DNA from: an uncultured Desulfobacteraceae bacterium
GTDB lineage: Bacteria; Desulfobacterota; Desulfobacteria; Desulfobacterales; Desulfatirhabdiaceae
Direction: 5' to 3'
NCBI GenBank assembly: GCA_903953895.1
Contig: CAJBLH010000145.1
Location: forward strand, 1 to 42,872
DNA: 42,872 nucleotides
The notes under the pieces are model-generated. The model ran no database searches. It worked only from the letters and a program-made list of their open reading frames with translations, and was not told where the DNA came from. Below, piece after piece: positions 32,812 through 41,979 of this stretch; the stretch's first letter is position 1, and the number at the start of each line of letters is the position of its first letter. Position numbers and translations under genes: made by a program.

Positions 32812-33669
32812 ATGACCACCAGTCATACTATGGCATCTTTGTTCAGAGAAAACAAGACTCTGTTCATTCTCATCGCCGTAGGCATTTTTTTGATCGAACT
32901 CGAAATATTCGCCGTCGCTGCCATCAACTCCGGCAGAAAATCCTGGATGGAAATCAAGGATCAGCACGGCAACGTCATTCATGTGTCGGAAGGCAACAAC
33001 CTGAGCAGTTTCAATAAATATTATTTCGAAAAAACGTTCGGTCCGCTCGATCAATACCAGGTGAACTGGGTCAGCCGGGATGAGCCCTTTCCCTTCCGGG
33101 CCTGGTTTGCCGCATCCATCGGTATTCCGGTCGGCGCCATTCTGCTGTTTGGCTTCATCACCCGCGCTTTTGCCACGCTGCTTTATGGCGACAGGATCGC
33201 CGCAGGCACGCCCGCTGAAACTCCGGAACCCATCGCCCGAAACCGGCTGGAAAGGCTCATGGCTGGCATCGGTCGCCTGAATATTTTCGCTATCGGTTTT
33301 TTGATACTTCTGGCCATGTTCACCTACTGGGTTGTCCCCAACCTTATCCTGTATATCGGCCAGGTGGGGGTGGACACCATCATGCGCTACAAATGGTTTT
33401 TCCTGGCGATAGCCCTGATCATTCTGGGAACCGGGCTGTGGATCATCTATCTGCGGTATCTTCTGGCCAAAAAGGCCATCGACAGCCAGACCGAAGTTGA
33501 AAAATTCAGGCTTCAACTGGCCGCAGGCATCGGTCAACCGACGCTGCAACTGGCTTTCCCCGAATCCGTACCGTCCATAACAGCTCCGGCAGACGCCTCT
33601 GCGCCATCCGAGCTGTCTGAGAATGCCGGCAGAACAATTGATAATACGGTACATTCGCAGTTCCAATAA
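32812..33669 (+). CDS. Hypothetical four-helix membrane protein
   Basis: A 285-residue protein, family not recognised. Hydrophobic segments lie at about residues 17-37, 97-119, 158-180 and 198-222, with a soluble loop of about 60 residues after the first helix and a charged, disordered-looking C-terminal tail. There is no signal cleavage site. AGGA precedes the ATG. It lies 41 bases upstream of the DHH/CBS gene and is likely co-transcribed with it, and is divergent from the FMN operon. Confidence 0.8.
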   Translation: MTTSHTMASLFRENKTLFILIAVGIFLIELEIFAVAAINSGRKSWMEIKDQHGNVIHVSEGNNLSSFNKYYFEKTFGPLDQYQVNWVSRDEPFPFRAWFAASIGIPVGAILLFGFITRAFATLLYGDRIAAGTPAETPEPIARNRLERLMAGIGRLNIFAIGFLILLAMFTYWVVPNLILYIGQVGVDTIMRYKWFFLAIALIILGTGLWIIYLRYLLAKKAIDSQTEVEKFRLQLAAGIGQPTLQLAFPESVPSITAPADASAPSELSENAGRTIDNTVHSQFQ

Positions 33670-33710
33670 CCGGCGGTTTTCCTGTCTTCAATTTTTTCAA
33701 GGAAATGGAT

Positions 33711-35009
33711 ATGCAGATTGTAACCACCCACAAAAATACCGATTTCGATGCGCTGGCATCCATGATTGCCGCCACCCTCATCTATCCGGAATCGGTTCCC
33801 GTCATTCCCAAATCCGTCAATCCCAATGTCAAATCCTTCATTTCCATGCACAAAGATATTTTAAATCTTCTCGAGCCTGACGACATTGCCATTGATGACG
33901 TCAAGAGCATGATCATCGTCGATGTGAACAACTGGAGCCGGATTGAGCGTTTCAACAAAATCTGCCAAAAAGAAAACATGGAAGTCATTTTGTGGGATCA
34001 CCACGCCATTGAAGGCGATATCCGTCCGAACTGGAAATGTCATGAAGAAATGGGCGCCAACATTACGCTGATGATTCGGGAATTCCGCAAACGGAATATT
34101 CGCCTGACACCGATTCAGTCCACGCTGTTTTTAACCGGTCTTTACGAGGATACCGGAAATCTCATGTTCCCTTCCAGTCGGGCCGAAGATGCCTTTGCCG
34201 CCGGATTCCTGCTGGAACAAAAAGCGGATTTGACTGTTCTGGGATCTTTTCTGCGACCGGCCTATGGGGAAAGACAGAAGAACATTCTCTTTGAAATGCT
34301 TCAGAATGCGGAGCGGCTGCGATTCAACGGCTACAGCGTCAGCGTAAACAAACTCGATATTCATGGGCATGTGGACAGTCTGGCGGTCGTGGTGCGCATG
34401 TATCGGGAAATACTGAATGTGGATGCCGCCTTCGGTATTTTTTCAGACAGAGAGCGGGAGCGCTGTATAGTCATCGGCCGGAGCAATGTGGATGGACTGA
34501 ACATGGGCATGATCATGAACAGTATGGGTGGCGGAGGCCATCCCGGAGCCGGTTCCGCCATGCTGAAATCCGTTAATCCCGAAGCGGTCGAGGCCATGAT
34601 TCTGGAGCTGATTCAAGGCAATCAGCAGGTGTCGGTACAGATCAGCGACTTGATGTCTTTCCCGGTGGTGACCCTGACGCCCGACACCACCATGGATCAG
34701 GCAGCGCAAGTTCTTCGGGAAAAAGGCTGTACCGGCATTCCGATCGTGGATAACGGAAAACTGGTCGGCATGATTTCCCGCAGGGATTTCCGAAAAATCA
34801 AGGGAACAAACCGATTGAAATCACCGGTCAAAGCTTACATGAGTACCAATGTTCAGACGATCGAGCCCGGCAAAAGCCCGATGCAGGCAGCCCGCATCAT
34901 GGTCAAGCACGATGTGGGAAGGCTTCCGGTCGTTGAAAACGGAGCGATTATCGGGATTATCACCCGATCCGACACCATGCTCTATTTTTATGATATGCTG
35001 CCGGATTGA
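33711..35009 (+). CDS. DHH/DHHA1 phosphoesterase with CBS pair
   Basis: A 432-residue protein. The N-terminal DHH domain has TTHKNTDFDALASM, IIVDVNNW and LWDHHAIEGD; DHHA1 ends with MGGGGHPGAGSAM at about 278-290. Two CBS motifs follow (VQISDLMSFPVVTLTPDTT, VKAYMSTNVQTIEPGKSP). This matches the N-terminal half of A-adding/CCA-type tRNA nucleotidyltransferases found in some bacteria, but the polymerase half is missing and no continuation is seen in any frame after 35009. It may be a stand-alone phosphoesterase for c-di-AMP, oligoribonucleotides or similar, gated by adenine nucleotides at the CBS pair. ATG 33711 has AAGGAA 7 bases upstream; an ATG two codons earlier is too close to it. Confidence 0.88.
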   Translation: MQIVTTHKNTDFDALASMIAATLIYPESVPVIPKSVNPNVKSFISMHKDILNLLEPDDIAIDDVKSMIIVDVNNWSRIERFNKICQKENMEVILWDHHAIEGDIRPNWKCHEEMGANITLMIREFRKRNIRLTPIQSTLFLTGLYEDTGNLMFPSSRAEDAFAAGFLLEQKADLTVLGSFLRPAYGERQKNILFEMLQNAERLRFNGYSVSVNKLDIHGHVDSLAVVVRMYREILNVDAAFGIFSDRERERCIVIGRSNVDGLNMGMIMNSMGGGGHPGAGSAMLKSVNPEAVEAMILELIQGNQQVSVQISDLMSFPVVTLTPDTTMDQAAQVLREKGCTGIPIVDNGKLVGMISRRDFRKIKGTNRLKSPVKAYMSTNVQTIEPGKSPMQAARIMVKHDVGRLPVVENGAIIGIITRSDTMLYFYDMLPD

Positions 35010-35084
35010 TAAAAAAGTGAAGGAATAAGGGGGCAGCGGTCGTTTCCACAATAAACCGATTCATGAATTGTAGAACAAGATGAA

Positions 35085-37379
35085 ATGACAATAAAAAAAT
35101 CAAATGAAATTGCTGATGACATCCCAACGGACAGGGTATGCGAGTCTGACTCGGCGGACAGCACCAGAAGCGAGTTTCTGGCAAAAATGAGCCATGAAAT
35201 CCGTACGCCGCTGAATGGTGTCATTGTTATGTCCCGGCTGATGCTGGAAACCACGCTGACGGACAGGCAACATCGATATGCCGAAGTTATTAAATCAAGT
35301 GCTGATACGCTGCTTTCCATTGTCAACGACATTCTGGATTTTTCAAAGATGGATGCGGGAAAACTGGATATTGAACACATTCTGTTTTCCATCGATGATG
35401 TCATCTGCAACACCCTGGACTGTTTTTGGGATAGAGCTGCGGAAAAAAACATCCACCTGCACGCAACCATCAGTCCGGTCGGACCCGAATGGGTTGTGGG
35501 GGATAAGCTGCGGCTGACTCAGATACTGAACAACCTGATGAGCAATGCCATCAAGTTCACAGGTAGCGGCGGCAATATTCATTTGTCAGTCGATCTCCGG
35601 TATCAGTACGGTCAAACTGTCATTATCAATATCGCTGTGCAGGATTCTGGAATCGGCATCACTGAAAAACAACTCAGTACCATATTCGATGCTTTCAGCC
35701 AGGCAGACAAATCCACCACCCGTAACTATGGTGGAACAGGACTGGGGTTGACTATCTGCAAACAGTTATGTGAACTGATGGGGGGCCGTATTCGGGTCAA
35801 CAGTACTCCTGGAAAAGGAAGCAAGTTTTCCTTTTTTTTGCCGTTTGAGCTTCCAGTAGATATGGCGGATTCGCCGTTCAGCGAAACCGCTTGGACTGGC
35901 AAAAATGTACTTGTCGCTGCTGACAACCCGACAACCCGGTTTATTTTGTCCAAACTTCTGTCAGTAAAATCCAGTCTGGTTCGTTGCGTTTGCTCAGGCC
36001 AGGAGGTTCTGAATTTGTTGATGGAAGCAGATAACAGCGACACGCCCTTTGATTTATGTTTACTTGATTACCATATGCATCTGTCAAACGGTATTGAAAC
36101 TGCACAGTGGATATGGCAGGAAAATCTATCCAGGATGCCCGCGTTACTGCTGATGGTTACTTCCAGAGATCGAATTGAACTAAGAGATGCGGCGGAGTCA
36201 GCCGGTATCTGCGGATTTATCACTAAACCCATCCGCCCATCCACTCTGCTTCAGGAAATCCAGTCAGCTTTGTTCGGCACGACATTGGATCGTATTAAAA
36301 AAATTGATTTTCCGGAAGCAAGGGATTCAAGGATCAGAATTTTGACGGTTGAAGACAATGAAATCAATCAGGAAGTTATCATTGAACTGTTGAGAGTCAT
36401 CGGCATTGATACTGATATTGCCCGTAATGGCATGGAAGCCGTCGAGAAGGTTCGCCTGCAGGATTATGACCTGGTATTTATGGATATACAGATGCCTGTC
36501 ATGGACGGTCTTGAAGCCACTCGTGCTATCCGCAACCTGAACAAACCGGGCATCGACAAGCTTCCTATTTACGCCATGACTGCTCATGCCATGAAAGATG
36601 AATTGCAGAAAATTAAACATGCGGGAATGAATGGCCACATAACCAAACCCATTGATATTGAACAGCTCATTGGCCTGCTTGAACTTTGTATTCCTGAAGC
36701 AAAGAAACGCAATGTGCCGATTAACGGGAAAACTGCAGCGAGTACGGAGTCGGACTCGGGAGTAGAAACCATGCAAATACCAGGGCTCGACATAGCCGAG
36801 GGCGTTCGTTTGCTGAATGGGAATCGTGAACTCCACCTGAGTCTATTAAAAAAGTTTGCGGATAACAGTTCATATATCGTTACAAGAGAATTGTTGCAAG
36901 ATGACCCAAAGACGGCGTACCGAAGGGTCCATTCTATCCGGTCGATAGCGGCCAACCTGGGTGGTACCCAACTGGCGTCTGTTGCAGCCGAACTCGAAAA
37001 ATCCCTTCACAACGGTGGGGAAAATGATGATCTTTTGCAGGAATTTATTTTAAGGAACAACACCTTGCGTGCAGATATTACGGCTTTTCTTCACGGCCTG
37101 AAAAACGATAACCATACTGCCGTACAGCAGAGGCCTGTCGGAAACGAAGCGGAATTTCGTCATTTTCTACATGAACTCAGAAATTCCATAGCGGACAGTG
37201 AACCAAAGGCCTGTAAGGAAGTAATGAAATTGATGCTCGCAAAACGCTGGCCTGGTAAAAAGGATGCTGACATTACAGAGATTAACGATCTAATAAACAG
37301 ATATCGTTTCGAGGCTGCAACAACGATCCTTGATAGATTGATGACCATAGTCGACGACAAACAGGAAGGAGACATGTAA
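35085..37379 (+). CDS. Soluble hybrid histidine kinase: HisKA-HATPase-REC-REC-Hpt
   Basis: A 764-residue kinase with no membrane segment or input domain; only about 28 residues precede HisKA. Phosphoacceptor H37 lies in FLAKMSHEIRTPLNG. HATPase boxes: LTQILNNLMSNAIKF (N box), QDSGIGI, GGTGLGLTI. REC1 (about 273-395) keeps phosphoacceptor D328 (LCLLDYHM) and KP, but its first acidic residue is A279. REC2 (about 416-535) is intact with D467 (VFMDIQMPVMDG). The Hpt domain carries H616 in RRVHSIRSIAANLGG. This is a BarA/ArcB-type phosphorelay. The ribosome site is poor, so the start is tentative. Its stop overlaps the next gene (TAATG). Confidence 0.9.
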   Translation: MTIKKSNEIADDIPTDRVCESDSADSTRSEFLAKMSHEIRTPLNGVIVMSRLMLETTLTDRQHRYAEVIKSSADTLLSIVNDILDFSKMDAGKLDIEHILFSIDDVICNTLDCFWDRAAEKNIHLHATISPVGPEWVVGDKLRLTQILNNLMSNAIKFTGSGGNIHLSVDLRYQYGQTVIINIAVQDSGIGITEKQLSTIFDAFSQADKSTTRNYGGTGLGLTICKQLCELMGGRIRVNSTPGKGSKFSFFLPFELPVDMADSPFSETAWTGKNVLVAADNPTTRFILSKLLSVKSSLVRCVCSGQEVLNLLMEADNSDTPFDLCLLDYHMHLSNGIETAQWIWQENLSRMPALLLMVTSRDRIELRDAAESAGICGFITKPIRPSTLLQEIQSALFGTTLDRIKKIDFPEARDSRIRILTVEDNEINQEVIIELLRVIGIDTDIARNGMEAVEKVRLQDYDLVFMDIQMPVMDGLEATRAIRNLNKPGIDKLPIYAMTAHAMKDELQKIKHAGMNGHITKPIDIEQLIGLLELCIPEAKKRNVPINGKTAASTESDSGVETMQIPGLDIAEGVRLLNGNRELHLSLLKKFADNSSYIVTRELLQDDPKTAYRRVHSIRSIAANLGGTQLASVAAELEKSLHNGGENDDLLQEFILRNNTLRADITAFLHGLKNDNHTAVQQRPVGNEAEFRHFLHELRNSIADSEPKACKEVMKLMLAKRWPGKKDADITEINDLINRYRFEAATTILDRLMTIVDDKQEGDM

Positions 37380-37942
37380 TGTTTGACGAGAAACAGTCGG
37401 TTTCATCTGAGGGTGATTCCGAAAAGGGCATGGAAGCGATTTTGGAGATACGGGCACCCAAAAAAAAACAAACAATCTTGGTGGTTGATGACACGGAAAT
37501 CGAGATTGACATTCTATTATCAATACTCTCCGATGACTATAACGTTCGAGTTGCAACAGATGGTGAGTCGGCTCTTGCCAGTATTCACAGAGATGCTCCG
37601 GATCTGATTCTTCTCGACATCATGATGCCGAAGTTGAATGGCTTCGATGTTTGTAGCTGCATCAAAATAGACTGCAGTACGCATAATATACCGGTCATTT
37701 TTATAACTTCTCGAAACGAAGCAGTGGATGAAGCCCGTGGTCTTGCAATGGGTGCAATCGATTATCTTTTCAAGCCATTCAATCCGGCAATTGTCAAGAT
37801 CCGGATAAAAAACTACCTTGAATTCAAAATGTATAGAGACCACATGGAATCGCTTGTCGAGCTCCGAACAAACGAGCTGATACTGGCCCATAGCAAATTG
37901 GCTGAATTTCGTCGAAAAGCCCTGGAATTGGCCGACCTGTGA
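37379..37942 (+). CDS. Response regulator with receiver and coiled-coil tail, no output domain
   Basis: A 187-residue protein. After 30 N-terminal residues the REC domain runs to about 155: TILVVDDTE, phosphoacceptor D80 (LILLDIMMPKLNGFD), FITSRNE and YLFKPFNP. The last 30 residues (RDHMESLVELRTNEL) form the linker helix that in RpfG/PleD-type proteins leads to an HD-GYP or GGDEF domain, but the frame stops at TGA 37940-37942. The gene overlaps the hybrid kinase stop by 1 bp, so the kinase is its likely partner. It may be a natural short form or a truncated regulator. Confidence 0.85.
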   Translation: MFDEKQSVSSEGDSEKGMEAILEIRAPKKKQTILVVDDTEIEIDILLSILSDDYNVRVATDGESALASIHRDAPDLILLDIMMPKLNGFDVCSCIKIDCSTHNIPVIFITSRNEAVDEARGLAMGAIDYLFKPFNPAIVKIRIKNYLEFKMYRDHMESLVELRTNELILAHSKLAEFRRKALELADL

Positions 37943-38051
37943 GCAGTTATCAACAAAATGAGAGGAAAACATTTTGCTGGAAACGGCGTAGAAGCTTTGG
38001 ATGTGTATAGTGGTCCCCAAATTTGAATAAAATTTGAAGTCATTCGATCAT

Positions 38052-41000
38052 TCACCATTCCTGCTCCAGCACTTCTTGAAGTCTTTCATTTTTTTCCTGG
38101 AGTTCAAGGACAAGGTCGGTGCGATCTTTATGTGCCTGGAAATAGTCGATGGCATCCCGAATCGCCTGTTTCAGTTCTTCGGGTTTTGTCGGTTTGGTAA
38201 CATATCGAAAAATTTCACCGGTATTGATGCAATGCAGCAACTGATCAATTTCCAGATAGGCGCTCATCGCCATCCGCACCGTATCCGGATAGCGTTCCTT
38301 AACCTGCCCGAGAAGGGCCAGCCCGTCCATTTCAGGCATTTTCAAGTCGGTCACGATGATATGAATCGGCATTTTCGCCATTACCGACAATGCCTCCGCA
38401 CCGCTTCCGGCAAAATGCGGCGCATAATCCTCCCGATAATTTTCATTTGATATCAGGCGATTAATTGCCTTCAGGATGTCCGGCTCGTCATCCACAAACA
38501 GTATATGGATATCGTTTGTAGTCAAATCCTGTCTATTCTTATTTGTCAGCACGCGATTGATGGTTTCGCGAAGATCCTTGAGCTGATAAGGTTTACCCAG
38601 GTATGCATCGGGAAGTTCGGAATGTTCCTCTGTCATCACCTGAGCCTCATCGTAGCCGCTCGACAGGATGACCGGAATTTCCGGCGATATGTTGCGCAGA
38701 GCAGACAGGGTATCCCATCCGTCCATCCGAGGCATCGACAAATCGGAGAGTACACAGCAGATATTATCTTGATGCGTAAATATCTCCATCGCTTCAACGC
38801 CATCTGTTGCTTCAAGTACGGTAAAGCCGATGTGTGACAGCATTGCCTTGACCATCTGGCGTACATCCGGTTCATCATCGATTACCAGTACTGTGCCGCT
38901 TTCTATTATTTGCGTCGCTTTTTCCACTTCCAACGAAAGGGAAACCGCCTCAGCAGACACCGGCAGGAAAACCCGGAAAATACTTCCTCTGCCGATCTCA
39001 CTTTCAACCGTAACCCCCCCGCCATGAGCAGAAACAATTCCCATTACGGCCGCCAGCCCCAGCCCTCGGCCAACAAACTTTGTGGTGAAAAACGGATCAA
39101 ATATCTTCTCGATATCCACATGTGTGATCCCACTGCCTGTGTCCGCAACTTCCAGGCAGGCGTAAAGAGCCTCCTTGGGCTGCCAGTCGATCGGAAAACG
39201 ATGCGATAAGCTGATATCCGCCGAGGAAACCGTATTGACCGATAGGGTGATAGTCCCCTTTTTGTCGGCAATGGACTCCGAGGCATTGGTGACCAGGTTG
39301 GTCAATATCTGGTGCATTTGGCTCATATTGGCGCGAATGGTCGGTCCGGGAAGGGGGAATACCGGCGGCGCCATCAATACGTTTTTTGGAATAACGGATT
39401 GAAGCATCAACAGTCCTTTGCGGCAGGTTTCGGATAGATCCATAAGCTTTGGTTTGCCAGGCGTCTGCCCCAGATAGGTCAACATCAGCTTGCTGACATC
39501 CGCCGCTCTGTTGGAAGCTTTCATGGCGTTTAGCAGCTTCTGGCTTTCATCCGATCCCACCGGCAGATCGTTTATGACAAGCTCGAGGCTACCGACAACG
39601 ACATAAAGCTGATTATTGAAATGATGGGCGATGGCGCCGGCCATGCGGTTCAGGCTTTCTGCTTTTTCAAGCTGCAGGCGTTGTCGTTCCCACCGGCTGC
39701 GTTCCGCATCATTTTTTTTCTGTTCGGTCAGATCGGTATTGACTCCAGAAACCCGAATGGCTTTACCATCGTTATCGCGCAAAATGTATCCCCGTGACAG
39801 GATCGGCACATAATGTCCGTCCTTATGAAACAGCCGGCTTTCTGCAACAAAAGAGGTTTCATTGGCTATGGCGTCGTCGATGATACGATTGACCCGCTCC
39901 AAATCTTCCGGGTGCATCAACTGACGCCATAGGTCAATATCGGGATTCATCTCGTTTTCCTGATAGCCAAGCATTTGCCACCATCTGGGTGAGTAGTACG
40001 GCGTATTGTCTGTCAAATCCACATCCCATATTGCATCCTGGGTTGCTTTCATCGCAAGCGTCAGTCGCTCCTTATTTTTCCACAAATCTTCCTGCGTTCG
40101 CTTGATATCTGTAATGTCACGACTGATCCCAAACAAGCCGACGACCTTCCCTTCGTGATTCAATAGCGGCCACTTGTTGGTGCTGACCCATCCTTTCTTC
40201 CCCAACGAGTCATAGTAAGGATCAACTTTGTTCAGAAGCGGTTTCCCGTCGCGGAAGACAGGTATTTCTTCTTCATAGTAAATTTGAGCCAACTCTACAG
40301 GGAATACATCCAGGCTACGTTTGCCGATCATATCTCGCCAACTGGCATGTCCGGTAATGTCGGCAAGTGTCTGGCTGCAAAATCGGTAACGGCAGTTTTC
40401 ATCCTTGAAGTAGATAAAGTCACTGGTATTTTCTAAAAAAGAAATAAAATTACGGTTCAGCTCCTGTATCTTTTCTTCAGCCTGCTTGCGGTCGGTAATA
40501 TCATGAGCCAGAGCAAACATGACCTTTTGCCCTTTCCACACATACGGTCCGCCGACAATTTCAACCGGAAATACCGTACCGTCTTTTTTTCTGTGGTACC
40601 GTAGAGGAATAAAGATCGTACCATCATGGATGGCTTTCCTGGTCGCCGCTTCAGACACTTGATGCTCTGCCGTAATATCGTGAATGGTCATTCCGGAAAT
40701 GAGTTCTTCCCGGCTATAGCCGTACACGCGGGAGTAGGCGTCGTTTACGTCGAGCAGTTTGAGCGTTTCAAGATCAAAAATGCAGATTGCATATATCTCG
40801 TTGTTAAAAATGATTCGGTATTTTTCCTCGCTTTCTCTGATATCCACGGTCAACTGATCTGCAAGCTGCTGCGCCTTGAACCGGGTGTTTAAAAGGGAGA
40901 TGAGCAGACCGAACAACAGCAGGCTGATCATCGTTCCAGCAAAAAAAACGCCATAGACCTTACCGTAGTTCAACTGACCGTCTGTCTGTGTGAAGCGAAG

Positions 41001-41903
41001 GAACCAGTTATGGTCGTTAAAATCTGTATGAGTTTGCAGAGTCAATCGTGATGCATCTACCGTTTCTGTCTTCCCCATCGGTTGACTGTCATAGAGCAAT
41101 GAATCGGCAGACCCCTGCTCGTTATCGAAAATCTGCAAGCGAATCCGCTTTTCTGATTCCAGAGCCCATCCGATTAAAATACCCTGCATCATGTCTTTCA
41201 TCCGATAGGGACTGTAAACCCATCCGTACAGTGCATCGCGGCGATGTTCTGTGGTGTCGGTCAACATTCCCTTCCGGTAAACGGGTACATACATCAAGGT
41301 TCCTGCCTGAACGTCCTGATCCGTTTCCTGCACCAGAATTACCTTTCCGGAGAGGACCGCCATATTCAAATCCCTCGACCGTTCCATTGCCATCCGGCGA
41401 ACGGGTTCCGAGAACATGTCGTAGCCGAAGGCCCGAAGGTTTCTGCCAGAAAAAGGTTCCAGATAGATGATGGAGGTGTAGGTCTCACGGACGCCTTCTG
41501 GCTTCACATTGTAATCAGGAAACCCCTGGCTGCGAATTTCCTGTATATGCTGTTGAATCTCTTCACGGGGGATCACCAGAGAAAATCCAACGCCCTGTAT
41601 GCCGGGAAGGTGCTGCTCGATATTTTGTCGCCAGGTGTAGGCATGCCACTTCTCCCGCGTAACCTCATCGGAAGCATCAAAGAGTGCTGCGGCACTTATC
41701 AATATCTGTTCATGCGCATTGATCCGTGCATCGATCCTGAGCTGGATCTGGCTGCATGCAAAGTTAAACTCTCTTTTTGCATCGGCATCAACGTCCATTT
41801 TTACATAAATTGTGGCGACAATCGTGGCAATAAGCCCAACAGACAACAGAACCCAAGGCAGCAGCCAGATACTTCTGCGTTTTGAGTTTTGATTCGATAA
41901 CAT
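38052..41903 (-). CDS. Large hybrid histidine kinase: CHASE-PAS-PAS-PAS-HisKA-HATPase-REC-REC
   Basis: A 1283-residue membrane kinase. TM1 at about residues 11-34, CHASE sensor at about 60-300 (WHAYTWRQNIEQHLPGIQGV; FGYDMFSEPVRR), TM2 at about 317-338. Three PAS domains follow at about 355-475, 480-600 and 610-730. The HisKA motif AGAIAHHFNN places the phosphoacceptor at H760 (the residue after it is His instead of the usual Asp). HATPase boxes: TNLVTNASESI, DTGSGI, FDPFFTTKFVGRGLGL. Two complete receivers follow with D1054 (VLSDLSMPRMDG) and D1186 (VTDLKMPEMDG), then a short coiled tail. ATG at 41903 follows AAAAGGAA at good spacing; the frame upstream of it overlaps the pseudogene. It is convergent with the receiver gene at 37379. 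Confidence 0.92.
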   Translation of the reverse strand: MLSNQNSKRRSIWLLPWVLLSVGLIATIVATIYVKMDVDADAKREFNFACSQIQLRIDARINAHEQILISAAALFDASDEVTREKWHAYTWRQNIEQHLPGIQGVGFSLVIPREEIQQHIQEIRSQGFPDYNVKPEGVRETYTSIIYLEPFSGRNLRAFGYDMFSEPVRRMAMERSRDLNMAVLSGKVILVQETDQDVQAGTLMYVPVYRKGMLTDTTEHRRDALYGWVYSPYRMKDMMQGILIGWALESEKRIRLQIFDNEQGSADSLLYDSQPMGKTETVDASRLTLQTHTDFNDHNWFLRFTQTDGQLNYGKVYGVFFAGTMISLLLFGLLISLLNTRFKAQQLADQLTVDIRESEEKYRIIFNNEIYAICIFDLETLKLLDVNDAYSRVYGYSREELISGMTIHDITAEHQVSEAATRKAIHDGTIFIPLRYHRKKDGTVFPVEIVGGPYVWKGQKVMFALAHDITDRKQAEEKIQELNRNFISFLENTSDFIYFKDENCRYRFCSQTLADITGHASWRDMIGKRSLDVFPVELAQIYYEEEIPVFRDGKPLLNKVDPYYDSLGKKGWVSTNKWPLLNHEGKVVGLFGISRDITDIKRTQEDLWKNKERLTLAMKATQDAIWDVDLTDNTPYYSPRWWQMLGYQENEMNPDIDLWRQLMHPEDLERVNRIIDDAIANETSFVAESRLFHKDGHYVPILSRGYILRDNDGKAIRVSGVNTDLTEQKKNDAERSRWERQRLQLEKAESLNRMAGAIAHHFNNQLYVVVGSLELVINDLPVGSDESQKLLNAMKASNRAADVSKLMLTYLGQTPGKPKLMDLSETCRKGLLMLQSVIPKNVLMAPPVFPLPGPTIRANMSQMHQILTNLVTNASESIADKKGTITLSVNTVSSADISLSHRFPIDWQPKEALYACLEVADTGSGITHVDIEKIFDPFFTTKFVGRGLGLAAVMGIVSAHGGGVTVESEIGRGSIFRVFLPVSAEAVSLSLEVEKATQIIESGTVLVIDDEPDVRQMVKAMLSHIGFTVLEATDGVEAMEIFTHQDNICCVLSDLSMPRMDGWDTLSALRNISPEIPVILSSGYDEAQVMTEEHSELPDAYLGKPYQLKDLRETINRVLTNKNRQDLTTNDIHILFVDDEPDILKAINRLISNENYREDYAPHFAGSGAEALSVMAKMPIHIIVTDLKMPEMDGLALLGQVKERYPDTVRMAMSAYLEIDQLLHCINTGEIFRYVTKPTKPEELKQAIRDAIDYFQAHKDRTDLVLELQEKNERLQEVLEQEW

Positions 41904-41979
41904 TGTTCGATTCCTTTTCAGAAAAAAAATAGTTGTATCAATGACAGGGCTCAGGGCAAGGTGTATCGTGTGGAATAAT

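Noticed and set aside
32635-33666. N-terminal extension of the FMN dehydrogenase frame
   Set aside because: It is a shadow of the divergent membrane-protein gene; the flavoenzyme start with AAAGGA at 32634 explains the real gene.
37943-38051. Insertion-sequence end at TGGTCCCC
   Set aside because: No inverted partner, transposase or target duplication; the gap is only 109 bases between convergent genes.
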